A stretch of 64,000 nucleotides of DNA from a bacterium MS4 (GCA_000752215.1 CCFG01000010.1:333075-397074), one strand, 5' to 3'; positions 9,510 through 18,857 are shown, counted from the stretch's first letter. The notes: a model not told the origin generated them from the sequence alone. Translations and numbers: made by a program.

Positions 9510-10292
9510 TTATTGGTTCCTCTCCAATACCCTGGCCCAGGTCTCGCCTTGTAAAAAACTACCCTCCACGTTATTTTCCATCTGCAGGAACATCTGATAG
9601 GGGACGGAAAAGGAGAGAAGATCCTTATCGATGTATTTTCTCGCAGAGATATCCGTCATACCGATAATCGCGCTGGGATGTTCCTTCTTTGCCTGGGCAA
9701 ACGGCAGGATACACACGCTGTGGCATCCGGCACCGAAGGGGGCGATTACGGTTTCCGTTTCTCCGGCTTCCCGGTCGTAGTTGGCCAGGACAATCAGCGC
9801 GGAAAGCTGGTCCGGATTTGCCAGGAATACGATATCTTCAGGCGTTTCGTTCCCGTCCACCTGTTCCAGCGGCTTAAACAGGACGTATTCGGTCGGGACG
9901 TCCGTCATAGGCAGGGAGTCGATGAACTTTTTTGCAAGCTCCGGGGTCTTATAATATCTTTCCCCTACGTCCAGCGGGGTGGAGGTATGAAAATTTTTGG
10001 CGGCTTCACTGCGGGCAAACTCCTGATTGCCCGTCGAAAGGTAATATTCGATTCCACCGGGAAATTTGGTGTATTGATTGCCGAAGCCAAGGCCGGTTCC
10101 CCCGCCCAGACAGCCAAATGTCTGACGGTCAAAAGCAGCGGTTCTCCCTTTCGCTGCGGACATCAGCATTGCCGCCACGCAGCCGTGACGGCCCTGTGCG
10201 AATTGCAAAGCGCCTTCCGGCTTGCTGTCGGAAAAAAGAACGGCTATGGGCGAGTAACGAAGGCTGACTGCGTTTGCAATTTTGCTCTCCAT
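9510..10292 (-). CDS. DUF169 family protein
   Basis: 260 residues matching the DUF169 (COG2043) family of uncharacterised cytosolic proteins common in anaerobes and methanogens. Visible features are a Cys-containing GCLGGGTGLGFG loop near residue 60, an early HGCVAAML and a later GAGCHSVCILPF, giving several conserved Cys that could hold a metal or cofactor. No membrane segment or signal peptide is present. Its function is not established. It sits alone between the MerR terminator and a small DUF4177-like gene. Confidence 0.8.
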   Translation of the reverse strand: MESKIANAVSLRYSPIAVLFSDSKPEGALQFAQGRHGCVAAMLMSAAKGRTAAFDRQTFGCLGGGTGLGFGNQYTKFPGGIEYYLSTGNQEFARSEAAKNFHTSTPLDVGERYYKTPELAKKFIDSLPMTDVPTEYVLFKPLEQVDGNETPEDIVFLANPDQLSALIVLANYDREAGETETVIAPFGAGCHSVCILPFAQAKKEHPSAIIGMTDISARKYIDKDLLSFSVPYQMFLQMENNVEGSFLQGETWARVLERNQ

Positions 10293-10343
10293 GGTTCTGC
10301 TCTCCTTTGTTCTTAATTGAGGTCGGCTTTCTCTTGTGCCCTT

Positions 10344-10523
10344 TTATTTCTTTTCTCTTTTAAACACAAAGATCATCATAGAACCCAGACCGCCGGCACA
10401 TTGAAAGTTCACAAGCTCCCAGCCGTCTTTGCCGTACCGTTCCAGCACTGCATCGCTTTTCCTCTTTAAGCTTTTTACCGTATCAAAGAGGCTGTTGAAA
10501 GTCACTGTTGTATATTCCCACAT
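10344..10523 (-). CDS. DUF4177-type small protein
   Basis: A 59-residue protein starting at MWEYTTVTF behind a clear AAGGAG box. The pattern WEYTTV, a central Asp/Glu-Arg-YGKDGWELVNF and a C-terminal MMIFVFKREK matches DUF4177, a family of small beta-rich proteins of unknown role. Longer in-frame readings overlap the EFR1 gene and lack a ribosome binding site. It probably shares a transcript with the EFR1 gene upstream. Confidence 0.75.
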   Translation of the reverse strand: MWEYTTVTFNSLFDTVKSLKRKSDAVLERYGKDGWELVNFQCAGGLGSMMIFVFKREKK

Positions 10524-10600
10524 GTTAAACTCCTTAATAGTACGATCATCCGAATTGGCTGTAATGCTCATAATTAGACCGATCAATTGTATTTTGTAAA

Positions 10601-11347
10601 TTATAAAAGACCCTTCAGACAAGATTCGTAAGTATATCTCAGACGATTCCGGGTGGAATCTCCATAGTTGATTGCTGCAGCCGGACAATGATGAAGACAG
10701 CGCAGGCAATTATCGCACTTCGGAAGCACCCAAAACGGCTTATTTTCTTTCATTTCTATCGCATGAACCGGACAATTCTTCACACACAGCCCACAACGAA
10801 TGCAAGAATGGTTCACAGTAAAGGGGGAAGTGCTTCGGGCTTTCTCATAATGAGTGTGAATGCCGGGCGTTAATCGGCGTATGAGCCAGTTGCTCCGATA
10901 AGGCTTTTGGGTCCCTTGAATAATCTTATGAAGAACTTCTTCTGCATGAATCAATTTCTTTTTCTGCGTCTCCAAGGATGGTATGTCATGCAATATCGAA
11001 TAGTTTGTGACCATGACGAGGGAGTAGACGGCTGGTTTAGGAAGTCCTTTTTCCAGAAAAAGCTTTTCTATCACAGCGTCTCCTCCGCCCAAATATCCAC
11101 CGCATGTGACAATAACGACTATTTTACTGACGTTTATAAATTCACTTTTTCGGATGAATGTTTCCATCCGGTCTGAAATTCCCCAAAAACAATTAAATGT
11201 CGTCAGAAATAGAGGCTCCCCATCTTTTAAGTGAAATACGGCAGGCTCTTCAAAGTCACAAACATCCACCAGATCTCCTTGAAATGTTTCGTGCAGTTTT
11301 ACAGCAACATGCTTTGAATTACCAGTTGAGCTGTAGTATATTACCAT
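10601..11347 (-). CDS. EFR1-type flavodoxin-ferredoxin fusion
   Basis: 248 residues. The N-terminal half has the flavodoxin phosphate loop YYSSTGNSKHVA (residues 4-15) for FMN. The C-terminal part has two 4Fe-4S clusters of bacterial-ferredoxin type (CIRCGLCVKNCP and CDNCLRCLHHCP). The order matches EFR1-family proteins, thought to pass electrons between flavin and iron-sulfur partners in anaerobes. It is soluble and has no signal peptide. It is followed by the DUF4177 gene on the same strand. The electron partner is not identifiable from context. Confidence 0.88.
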   Translation of the reverse strand: MVIYYSSTGNSKHVAVKLHETFQGDLVDVCDFEEPAVFHLKDGEPLFLTTFNCFWGISDRMETFIRKSEFINVSKIVVIVTCGGYLGGGDAVIEKLFLEKGLPKPAVYSLVMVTNYSILHDIPSLETQKKKLIHAEEVLHKIIQGTQKPYRSNWLIRRLTPGIHTHYEKARSTSPFTVNHSCIRCGLCVKNCPVHAIEMKENKPFWVLPKCDNCLRCLHHCPAAAINYGDSTRNRLRYTYESCLKGLL

Positions 11348-11431
11348 TGCAGCATAACCTTCTTTCTGTGACGGCTCCTGTCGATGCAGGAATCCTGTCT
11401 ATTTACATGTTATATAAACAGTATGAATTCC

Positions 11432-11884
11432 CTATCGGGCCCAATTTGTGAACTTCATTTCGATTTCAGAAAGGCTTTCAGATAGCCTGCTCTTCTTTCC
11501 TGTTTTTCGAAAACCGTATTTGAAATATAGGGAATACGCCTTTTGATTATTTTCCAATATCCAAAGAGTCGGCGCCCTCGGGCACTGCCGCACGGCAAAC
11601 AGCAGAAGCTTTGTACCGTATCCTTTGTGTTGTTCATCAGGCAGAACATACAAATTCTCAATCCTGCTTTCATGAACAGATACAATTCCAACAGGTTCGG
11701 GTTCCGCTAACAGATACACTTTTTTTCCGGCTTCTATTTCGGAACGCAGATATTTTTCCTGATGTTCAACGGTATGCTGTTCAATAAAACTCATACTGCA
11801 AAAGCTCTCATGGGATTCTTTCCATGATTCTGAATGGATCTTTGCCGCTGACGCAAGGTTACTGTCATTCACTTCGATTATCAT
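11432..11884 (-). CDS. GNAT family N-acetyltransferase
   Basis: 150 residues with the GNAT acetyl-CoA-binding motif (IENLYVLPDEQHKGYGTKLL, about 75-94) and the C-terminal NNQKAYSLYFKYGFRKTGK signature. A good AGGAGAC box precedes the ATG. The substrate cannot be assigned. It lies in a run of AT-richer minus-strand accessory genes, about 85 bases upstream of the EFR1 gene. Confidence 0.85.
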   Translation of the reverse strand: MIIEVNDSNLASAAKIHSESWKESHESFCSMSFIEQHTVEHQEKYLRSEIEAGKKVYLLAEPEPVGIVSVHESRIENLYVLPDEQHKGYGTKLLLFAVRQCPRAPTLWILENNQKAYSLYFKYGFRKTGKKSRLSESLSEIEMKFTNWAR

Positions 11885-11921
11885 AAATACGTCTCCTAAT
11901 CATGGGAACGACTAATTATGC

Positions 11922-12386
11922 TCATAATTGGAATAACAGTTTCTTTTCCATACATACGGATTCTGGCATATTGATATACTGACCATAATTTTTAATAACA
12001 TGAAATCCGATTGAGGTATACATTCTCATTGCTTCTTTTAGTAAAAATCCTGTTTCTAATATCAACTTTGTATATCCTTTATTGAGTGCTCTCTCTTCAA
12101 GTGCATTGATTATAGACTTACCATAACCACGATTCCTGCAACCCTTTTCTGTAAATACTCTTTTGATTTCTGCAGTACCAGGTTCATATTCTTTAAATCC
12201 ACCACATGCAACTGCTTTGCCATCTTCAATAATCAGAACAACATCATGTATGTTTTCCAGTGTATTATATTGAATATACTGTTTTCTTTGCTTTTCCCCA
12301 CCAACGACATCATTTAGATGTTCATCTAATTTATGGCACAAATCAACAAATCGTTCATCATCGCCATTTGTAAATATAATCTCCAT
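11922..12386 (-). CDS. GNAT family N-acetyltransferase
   Basis: 154 residues with the motif AEIKRVFTEKGCRNRGYGKS (acetyl-CoA pyrophosphate loop RNRGYGKS) and a C-terminal MYTSIGFHVI. A GAGGAG box precedes the ATG. It differs in sequence from the neighbouring acetyltransferase, so it is not a recent duplicate. The acceptor is unknown. Base composition is clearly more AT-rich than the core genes of the window. Confidence 0.85.
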   Translation of the reverse strand: MEIIFTNGDDERFVDLCHKLDEHLNDVVGGEKQRKQYIQYNTLENIHDVVLIIEDGKAVACGGFKEYEPGTAEIKRVFTEKGCRNRGYGKSIINALEERALNKGYTKLILETGFLLKEAMRMYTSIGFHVIKNYGQYINMPESVCMEKKLLFQL

Positions 12387-12514
12387 TTTTAAACTCCTCT
12401 CATAAAAAATTAGACCGTATTTTTAATGAGCGTTAAAACAATTATACGAAGCTCAAACTTTCTGAGCAACCAATTTGCTTATTTCGAGAAACGATGAAGA
12501 TTACTCATTTTTTA

Positions 12515-13282
12515 TTATTTAGTGAGTCTGAGTGTTTCCAGCCTTTTTGCTCGTTTAAACGCTTCAAATATAAATTTATCCGCCGATAGACCCTCATAAC
12601 CCCAATTCATGGCCTCAATTGCGGTCGGACCAGAATAACCAGTTTCGGTGATCTTTTTCATGGCCACAGACCAATCAATTGTACCGTCAAAGGGCAACCG
12701 GTGTGTGGCATCTCCGCAATTATCATGTAAATGTAGTGCCATCAACCGGGAGCCGTACATGGATAATAAGTCATCGCCCGGACAGTACCGGTAGTGATGT
12801 GCGCAGTCATAACAGAATCCGATACGCAGAGAATCCACCTGCTCTAGTATATATGCCAAAGTGGTAAAATTCCATAAATTCTCCAGCGCAACATTGACTC
12901 CAAGTTGTTCCGCTTTTTCAGCGATCCGGTTGATTATATCCAGCACCAATGTGCTATTTGTATTGTCTTCGTCCGGCAGGTGTACCACCATTGTCGGGAT
13001 CTCAAATTCGGCGCAATCTGCAACACATTGTAAATAGCAATCGGCTGCGGATTTCCCGTTCAGATTGTCAAGCCAAAGGTTCTCTTTGACTTGAAATGGC
13101 GTGTGGATATTTTCTATAAAAAGCCCCGCTTCTCGCGCGATTCTTGGACCACTACGGTAATCATTCCGACCAAAGCCTTCACTCCACCACATTAAAACAC
13201 CATCAAAACCGGCTTGTTTTATCGAGCGGTAACGCTCCTGTATTGACATTTCATAGCCAAACCAATCATAAATAGTAACCAT
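12515..13282 (-). CDS. Sugar phosphate isomerase/epimerase-like TIM-barrel protein
   Basis: 255 residues of the xylose-isomerase-like TIM barrel (AP endonuclease 2) superfamily. Candidate metal ligands are Glu in NVALENLWNF, Asp/His in IGFCYDCAHHYR, His in LMALHLHDNCGDATHRLPF, and the late AIEAMNWGYEG. Such proteins isomerise or epimerise sugars or inositols; the family also includes endonuclease IV, but the LHLHDN and ENLWNF wording favours the sugar group. No sugar transporter or kinase is adjacent, so the substrate is open. Confidence 0.82.
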   Translation of the reverse strand: MVTIYDWFGYEMSIQERYRSIKQAGFDGVLMWWSEGFGRNDYRSGPRIAREAGLFIENIHTPFQVKENLWLDNLNGKSAADCYLQCVADCAEFEIPTMVVHLPDEDNTNSTLVLDIINRIAEKAEQLGVNVALENLWNFTTLAYILEQVDSLRIGFCYDCAHHYRYCPGDDLLSMYGSRLMALHLHDNCGDATHRLPFDGTIDWSVAMKKITETGYSGPTAIEAMNWGYEGLSADKFIFEAFKRAKRLETLRLTK

Positions 13283-13383
13283 AATCCAAGTTCTCCTTCG
13301 CTTAGATAAAATAATCCGAATTTGTGCTCTTTATTCTGCTTACCTGTAGCAATCGAATTTTGTTGAATCTGAGTTAATAGAGA

Positions 13384-13947
13384 TTATTTTGTGCAACTGT
13401 GTTTTCTGAAACAAGAGTCAACATGGTCATTCACAATACCTGTTGCCTGCATATGAGAGTAAATTGTAATTGAGCCCAGAAAGTGGAACCCTCTTTGCTT
13501 TAAATCTTTGCTGATTACATCTGACAAAGCTGAAGTTGCCGGTATTTGTGATATATTTTGGTAGCTATTCATAATTGGCTGTTGATTTACAAATTTCCAG
13601 ATATAGCTGTTGAAGCTGCCAAACTCTTTTTGAATTTCTAAAAATTTACGTGCATTGTTGATGGAGGCTTCAATTTTTCTTCTATTCCTAATGATTCCTT
13701 GATTTGAGAGAAGCTCATCTATTTTTTTGTCATCATATGCTGCAACTTTTTCCGGTTCGAAATTATCGTAAGCTATTCGATAATTTTCTCTTTTTCTAAG
13801 TATGGTCAACCAACTTAGCCCAGACTGTGCAGATTCTAGTACTAAAAATTCAAATTGTTTTCTATCATCGTAGACCGGAACTCCCCATTCTTCATCATGA
13901 TATTTGATATATTGGTCATCTGATTTACACCAATCACATCGATTCAT
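13384..13947 (-). CDS. tag: DNA-3-methyladenine glycosylase I
   Basis: 187 residues that excise 3-methyladenine from alkylated DNA. Tag hallmarks are the N-terminal RCDWCKSDDQYIKYHDEEWG (zinc Cys and His plus the base-pocket Glu), LESAQSGLSW, and a C-terminal NDHVDSCFR that supplies the remaining zinc His and Cys. The start is the ATG at 13947 behind AAAGGGG; ten extra residues are possible from an upstream ATG without a better site. It is next to a second alkyl-base-type glycosylase, suggesting an alkylation-repair cluster. Confidence 0.93.
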   Translation of the reverse strand: MNRCDWCKSDDQYIKYHDEEWGVPVYDDRKQFEFLVLESAQSGLSWLTILRKRENYRIAYDNFEPEKVAAYDDKKIDELLSNQGIIRNRRKIEASINNARKFLEIQKEFGSFNSYIWKFVNQQPIMNSYQNISQIPATSALSDVISKDLKQRGFHFLGSITIYSHMQATGIVNDHVDSCFRKHSCTK

Positions 13948-14104
13948 TAAATTACCCCTTTCATGACCTGATAACATACACAGTATCTATATAACATAAC
14001 AAGCTGTTTATCATAAACATAAATGTAAAGCTCGAACGGGAGGGAAGACGACACATTTTGCTCATTAAATACAGCTTATCAACGTGCTTTGGTTACAGGA
14101 TTCA

Positions 14105-14764
14105 TTACTGCAAGGGTGTGCTTTTTTGCTGATTCGGAAAGCTGCATTCGTTTACGAATGGACAGCCACCGCATTTAGGCTTCTTTTTGCAGTGCCTTTT
14201 CCCATGCTCCAAAATCAATATATGGTATTTGCCGAATAATACGGCGTCTTTCTCAATTCCCTCGGTGAAATATGTTTGCAGCGGTTTGTATTCCAGTTTC
14301 ACAGGGACGGACAGCCTCTCTGCCAGTCTTTTTATGTAAGCGTCGATTACAAATGCGGGAAAGTAAAAGACATAGAGCAGGACGGCATCTGCGGTTTCCT
14401 GCCCGATTCCCTTTATGGCAAGCAGTTCCTTTCTGATTTTGTCCTGCGGCTGTTGTTGAACCGTTTCCACGGAATATCCATATTGTTTATACCACGCGGT
14501 TATGTTTTTCAAACAGACCGCCTTTGCAGTGTAAAACCCGCTGGGATAGATGTGCCTGATTAATTCATCCAGCGGCAGGGCTTCGATATATTCAGGGGTA
14601 AGCCTGTCACCAAAGTTTGCCAGCGACCGTTCAACATTTCCCCACGCCGTATTCTGGACCAAAACGGCTCCAACCATAATTTCATAGGAATTCCCCGGCC
14701 ACCAACCGAGATCTCCATAGTGTTCCAGCAGCTTATTGTAAATCCAATTTGATTTGTTTGACAT
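14105..14764 (-). CDS. Endonuclease III-superfamily DNA glycosylase, MagIII-like
   Basis: 219 residues with a helix-hairpin-helix (AIKGIGQETADAVLLY, about 120-135), a following catalytic Asp (FVIDAYIKRL) and a 4Fe-4S motif C-x5-C-x2-C-x5-C (CKKKPKCGGCPFVNEC). In true endonuclease III the hairpin reads GxGRKTAN and its Lys does the beta-lyase step. Here that Lys is Glu (GQETAD), as in MagIII-type 3-methyladenine glycosylases. It is therefore probably a monofunctional glycosylase. A bona fide nth occurs separately at 19.6 kb. It lies beside tag. Confidence 0.85.
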   Translation of the reverse strand: MSNKSNWIYNKLLEHYGDLGWWPGNSYEIMVGAVLVQNTAWGNVERSLANFGDRLTPEYIEALPLDELIRHIYPSGFYTAKAVCLKNITAWYKQYGYSVETVQQQPQDKIRKELLAIKGIGQETADAVLLYVFYFPAFVIDAYIKRLAERLSVPVKLEYKPLQTYFTEGIEKDAVLFGKYHILILEHGKRHCKKKPKCGGCPFVNECSFPNQQKSTPLQ

Positions 14765-14841
14765 GGATTGTCCTCTTAATTCAATAGATCACTTATAAAT
14801 CCGGCTTTCAATTTGCTTCTCTGACTAAAAGAACGGAAATG

Positions 14842-15378
14842 TCACTTTCTTTCTTTATCCATAAACACTCTTGAACCCGTAGCACCTTTTTGTCCCTGGT
14901 ATTTTCCCTGATAGGGCTTGAGGGCGATATCGTCCATTTGGGCAAATACAAGCTGTCCCACTCTCCAGCCGGATTGCAGTTCTATCGCACAGCGGTTCGC
15001 ATTAAATAATTCAAGGGTGATTTCTCCTTCAAATCCAGGGTCCACCCATCCGGCGTTCTGAATAAACAAGCCCAATCTTCCAAGCGAGCTTCTTCCTTCA
15101 ACAAACGCGGTCAAATTATCGGGCATTACAAAATACTCCAATGTAGTGGCAAGGACAAACTGCCCGGGGAGGAGAAGATACTTATCCGTTTGAATGGTTT
15201 TATATCTGATCTCATTTTGTAAAGTAATGATTCCGTCGGGTGAGTCCTCCACAATACTGAATGTGTTTCCAAGACGGATATCTACGCTTGCGGGCTGTAT
15301 TTGCTCTTCTCCGATCGGTTCTATCAACAATGTTTTGTCGTTTAACATTTTAATAATGGTTCTATCCGATAAAATCAT
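14842..15378 (-). CDS. dcd: dCTP deaminase
   Basis: 178 residues. The core reads IQPASVDIRLGN, then EGRSSLGRLGLFIQNAGWVDPGFEG with the active-site region, and GQLVFAQ near the end. The enzyme deaminates dCTP to dUTP, feeding dUMP for thymidylate synthesis. The ThyX and Tmk genes at 51-52.7 kb complete that route. Whether it is the mono- or bifunctional (dCTP to dUMP) form cannot be decided here. The start ATG at 15378 has an AAAGGA box 11 bases upstream; the longer reading lacks one. Confidence 0.9.
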   Translation of the reverse strand: MILSDRTIIKMLNDKTLLIEPIGEEQIQPASVDIRLGNTFSIVEDSPDGIITLQNEIRYKTIQTDKYLLLPGQFVLATTLEYFVMPDNLTAFVEGRSSLGRLGLFIQNAGWVDPGFEGEITLELFNANRCAIELQSGWRVGQLVFAQMDDIALKPYQGKYQGQKGATGSRVFMDKERK

Positions 15379-15424
15379 AGTGGAATCCATCCTTTGCATT
15401 TTATGAATAACGTACTTATTAAGT

Positions 15425-15453
15425 ATTATATCAGCTAAAATCTGTAAACGCAA
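15425..15453 (-). promoter_or_regulatory. Promoter for dcd
   Basis: On the minus strand, TTGCGT (15453-15448) and TATAAT (15430-15425) with a 17-base spacer, about 45 bases upstream of the chosen dcd start. Confidence 0.55.
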
Positions 15454-15543
15454 AAGAACTTAAAGCACAGAGTTTGAGTTTTAAAAGCAAAAATGCACAC
15501 ATATGATAGGATTGATTATAAATGTGATGGTAGGGATAGCCAT

Positions 15544-16941
15544 ATGAGACATATTGATATAAAAAAGCTTCTGAAAAGCGGGCTCGCGATAAACATTGCC
15601 ATTTCGGCGGCTTCCATTGCATTGATCTATTCATTGATTTCGCTGTACTTCTGCAGTCATTTCTTTTTCAATACGGAAATAAATGGAGCGGATGTCTCGT
15701 TAAAAGCGCACGGTACTGCGGATCAGGCCATAAAAGAGTATATGAAGGGCTACGAACTGCAGTTAACGGAAAGAAATGGAGAAGCAGAGAAGATAGCAGG
15801 ACACGATATCGGTTTGCAGTATAATGAAAAAGCCGGGATTTCTGGAATTTATCCTCTGCAAAGACCGTTTCAATGGATGGGTTCGTTATTCGAAGGTAAA
15901 AAATATACGATCAGCGATCTATATGTTTACAATCAGGACCTTTTGAAAAATAAAATTGACCAATTAAATTGTTTAAATAGGACTGTCGCGGAACCGCAAA
16001 ATGTCAATTTCAAGTATTCCAGCGGGTTATACGAAGCGGTTAAAGAAGTATATGGAAATACAATCATTCGGGATCAATTGAGCAAAGCCGTAAAAGCGAG
16101 TATTCAAAAGGGAGAAACAGGTTTAAATTTAGAGGAAGAGCATTGCTACAAAGAACCAAAGTATACCTTAAGCTCTTATAAAACCCACATAGTCGAGAAC
16201 CTGCTGAACAGGTATGTATCCGCAAATATTACTTATCAGTTCGACGATAAAAAGGAAATAGTAAATGGGGATGCCATCCATAAATGGCTTACTGTCAGTG
16301 AAGATTTAGATGTTGTAATCAATAAAACCGCAGTTCAAAAATATGTAAATGAATTGAGCAGAAAATACGATACGGTCGGAGTGGCAAGAAATTTCAAAAC
16401 ATCTGTGGGGAAAACCGTTACGGTGAAAGGCGGTCTTTACGGATGGAAAATCGACCGGAATGCCGAAGCGGAAGCGCTGTTGGAAAATATAACACGCGGT
16501 GAGGTAGTGGAAAAAGAACCCGTCTATGTCCAGAGGGCTTTATCCAGAGGGGAAGATGAAATCGGCAATACCTATTTGGAAATCAACATCACAAAACAGC
16601 ATGTATGGTTTTATTTGGACGGAAAACTTCTGGCCAACGGTTCCGTGGTAACCGGCAACCCCAATAGGGGATGGTCCACTGTAACCGGGGTTTACATGCT
16701 CAATTACAAACAGGAAGGCGCCGTTTTAAGCGGCCAGGGATATGAAGCCAACGTCACTTACTGGATGCCCTTTTTCGGAAATACAGGATTACACGACGCC
16801 AGCTGGAGATATTCCTTTGGAGGAGAGATCTATAAAAGGAACGGGACGCACGGGTGCATTAATGCCCCGTTCTATCTGGCGAAAACGATTTTTGAAAATA
16901 TAGAAGTAGGGACCCCCATCATTAGCTATGAAGAAGGATAA
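15544..16941 (+). CDS. L,D-transpeptidase with N-terminal anchor and PG-binding domains
   Basis: 465 residues. A transmembrane segment (about 18-40) anchors the protein outside the membrane. A middle part (about 50-330) resembles the repeated PG_binding_4 domain found before YkuD domains. The C-terminal YkuD catalytic domain has its Cys in RNGTHGCINAPFYLA (about 435-450). L,D-transpeptidases make 3-3 peptidoglycan cross-links that resist most beta-lactams. The start ATG at 15544 follows GGTAGGGA. It is divergent from dcd and convergent with the CDGSH gene. Confidence 0.9.
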   Translation: MRHIDIKKLLKSGLAINIAISAASIALIYSLISLYFCSHFFFNTEINGADVSLKAHGTADQAIKEYMKGYELQLTERNGEAEKIAGHDIGLQYNEKAGISGIYPLQRPFQWMGSLFEGKKYTISDLYVYNQDLLKNKIDQLNCLNRTVAEPQNVNFKYSSGLYEAVKEVYGNTIIRDQLSKAVKASIQKGETGLNLEEEHCYKEPKYTLSSYKTHIVENLLNRYVSANITYQFDDKKEIVNGDAIHKWLTVSEDLDVVINKTAVQKYVNELSRKYDTVGVARNFKTSVGKTVTVKGGLYGWKIDRNAEAEALLENITRGEVVEKEPVYVQRALSRGEDEIGNTYLEINITKQHVWFYLDGKLLANGSVVTGNPNRGWSTVTGVYMLNYKQEGAVLSGQGYEANVTYWMPFFGNTGLHDASWRYSFGGEIYKRNGTHGCINAPFYLAKTIFENIEVGTPIISYEEG

Positions 16942-16951
16942 AGCGGTTTCC

Positions 16952-17635
16952 TTATTTATCCAGATATCGTTGGACTACGTGGCTGGCGTCACAAAACGGT
17001 TTATTTTCCGATTTCCCGCAGCGGCAAAGCGCAACCCGGTTTCTGGTTTCGTACATGGTTCCATCGGCCGATTCAATCGGGATACTGCCTTTGACAAATA
17101 TGCCCGCGCTGACACCTCTTCCAGGGTCCTGCACGATATCGATCGACGGTTCGCTGACGGGTTCATGCTCTGTCCCGTCTTTATCAACAGCCGTCAGCCG
17201 CCCCGCAGGGCAGTCGCAAGCCGCCTGAATAGCTTCCGCTCGGTTATCCTCCGTGTCGGAGTTTTCGGCTAGGTCCCAGGCATTCCCGTTTTTTCTGTGG
17301 CAGAAGCGCGCAAAGGCGCATCGGCCGTCGTCAAGAAGGTCAATGCCGGAGCCTTCCGTCAGCTCGGCTCTCTTGTGGTATTCGCTCTTGGAGGCTGTTT
17401 CCTCCCCGCAAAAACCGGTTTTTAGATGTGTCCCGTCGCAGAACGGCGCGGTTTTCGATTTTCCGCAGCGGCAAAGCGCGTAGCTTTCAGACTGCGGGAG
17501 CTCCCGCCCCTCGTTCAATTCATATTCTCTGCCTTTTTGGACGATGATTTTTTCATGAATCGGTACCTTTCCTGAAACGATATACGGACCGTCTTTTGTG
17601 ATCTTTATTTTTTGCCCGATGTTTTCTTTGTCCAT
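16952..17635 (-). CDS. Double CDGSH-type iron-sulfur protein
   Basis: 227 residues with two CDGSH-type motifs, CRCGKSKTAPFCDGTH (about 52-67) and CRCGKSENKPFCDASH near the C-terminus. Each gives three Cys and one His for a redox-active 2Fe-2S cluster. Between them lies a Cys-containing segment (FARFCHR and ACDCPAGRL) that looks like the divergent 4Fe-4S mono-cluster domain of this family. It is likely a cytosolic redox or cluster-transfer protein. A partner gene is not apparent. Confidence 0.88.
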   Translation of the reverse strand: MDKENIGQKIKITKDGPYIVSGKVPIHEKIIVQKGREYELNEGRELPQSESYALCRCGKSKTAPFCDGTHLKTGFCGEETASKSEYHKRAELTEGSGIDLLDDGRCAFARFCHRKNGNAWDLAENSDTEDNRAEAIQAACDCPAGRLTAVDKDGTEHEPVSEPSIDIVQDPGRGVSAGIFVKGSIPIESADGTMYETRNRVALCRCGKSENKPFCDASHVVQRYLDK

Positions 17636-17843
17636 GTTAACCCCGCCTTTTTTGTTTTTAACCGCTGACTTTGATCTTTTAACACAACCTACAGGGCTTT
17701 GGACCTTTGTGGTTCAGATCCCTGTTCTTTTTTATCTTTTCTCGGACTCTTGAGACTTCGGAAAATGCGGAGTCCGCCCGCAGTCCAGCACAAAACTCGT
17801 TTGTAAGAAGCGAGATAAACCTATATTGCTGCCAATGCGCAGA

Positions 17844-18755
17844 TTATCGTACAAAAACATCACCGTTTTTCAGTCCGAACTCATTGTAATCGCCGCTTAT
17901 CAGCTGTAAAGAGTTATTGTCGGTACGTTTAAACTTCAATTCATCGGACAGCCAGTTATGACCGGTAGCGTCGTAGCATTTCAGTTCAAGTGTAACGGTA
18001 TCTTCGCTGCCGACAAAAGTATAAAGGTCTCCCTTATACCCGCTCCAAAAGGTCTGAACATATTTTTGACCGTTTATTGTTCGTACTACATTGTCATTGT
18101 TCAAAGGATATTTCCATTCGTCTAACAGACAATAGGATTCCACAGAAATCGTTGCGTGAGAATCCTGCCCCGCGGAAAACCTGCATACAAAAGCAGAGGA
18201 GCCGTCATACTTTTGCCTGTTCGCCTCCGTGTTAAAGAATGTCCATTCCTTTTGGCCGTATAGCGAATCCCAGTTTTTTGCTTTGTCCATGGGAACCGGC
18301 TCGCTGTGCGGCGCGGGCTTTGACGAAGCGGCAGGCTTTACTGCTGAGGAAGTGGATTTTTTACTTGCAGAGGAACGGCTCGCTTCTTCGGTTTTTGATG
18401 CGCTTTGGGAACTGCTTTGCGAGGAAGTGTTTTGTGAGGAACTGTACAGCTTTTTATTTGCCTGGACTTGCTCTGATGATACAACGACCTGTTGGTTTTC
18501 TTTCAGCACAATGTTTCCGCTGCTGTCGACGGCTAATATGTCATTGGTCACGACCTTTCCGGTTTTTGGGTCTAAGATATTGCCATGATCGTCCACCGTA
18601 TAAGATTGATAATTAGAATAATCCGCAGAACTTGACACGGGTTGCGATATCGTCCGGGACGAGCCGGAATCATTTGTGTTTGGATTCCGTTTGTTGCATC
18701 CGCACAAGCTGAATAATATACCCAAAGCCAGAACAAAAGTGAAAATTTTACGCAT
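17844..18755 (-). CDS. Secreted lipoprotein of unknown function
   Basis: 303 residues. A type II signal peptide ends in the lipobox-like LCGC (Cys about residue 20). A Ser-rich, low-complexity linker (about 90-150, many SSS and SAS runs) follows, then a folded C-terminal region (about 155-303) rich in aromatic and Thr/Val strands. No known domain was recognised. The linker suggests a wall-spanning tether that presents the C-terminal domain. It is a single gene; about 200 bases downstream toward the CDGSH gene hold nothing recognisable. Confidence 0.75.
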   Translation of the reverse strand: MRKIFTFVLALGILFSLCGCNKRNPNTNDSGSSRTISQPVSSSADYSNYQSYTVDDHGNILDPKTGKVVTNDILAVDSSGNIVLKENQQVVVSSEQVQANKKLYSSSQNTSSQSSSQSASKTEEASRSSASKKSTSSAVKPAASSKPAPHSEPVPMDKAKNWDSLYGQKEWTFFNTEANRQKYDGSSAFVCRFSAGQDSHATISVESYCLLDEWKYPLNNDNVVRTINGQKYVQTFWSGYKGDLYTFVGSEDTVTLELKCYDATGHNWLSDELKFKRTDNNSLQLISGDYNEFGLKNGDVFVR

Positions 18756-18857
18756 GAATAAGTTCCTCCCCTTGCGGCTCGAAAGCCAGTACCGGTCAGC
18801 CCCTTGATCTGCTCAATAACGTCGGGGCCGAATTTATTCTTATTTTATCATATAAAA

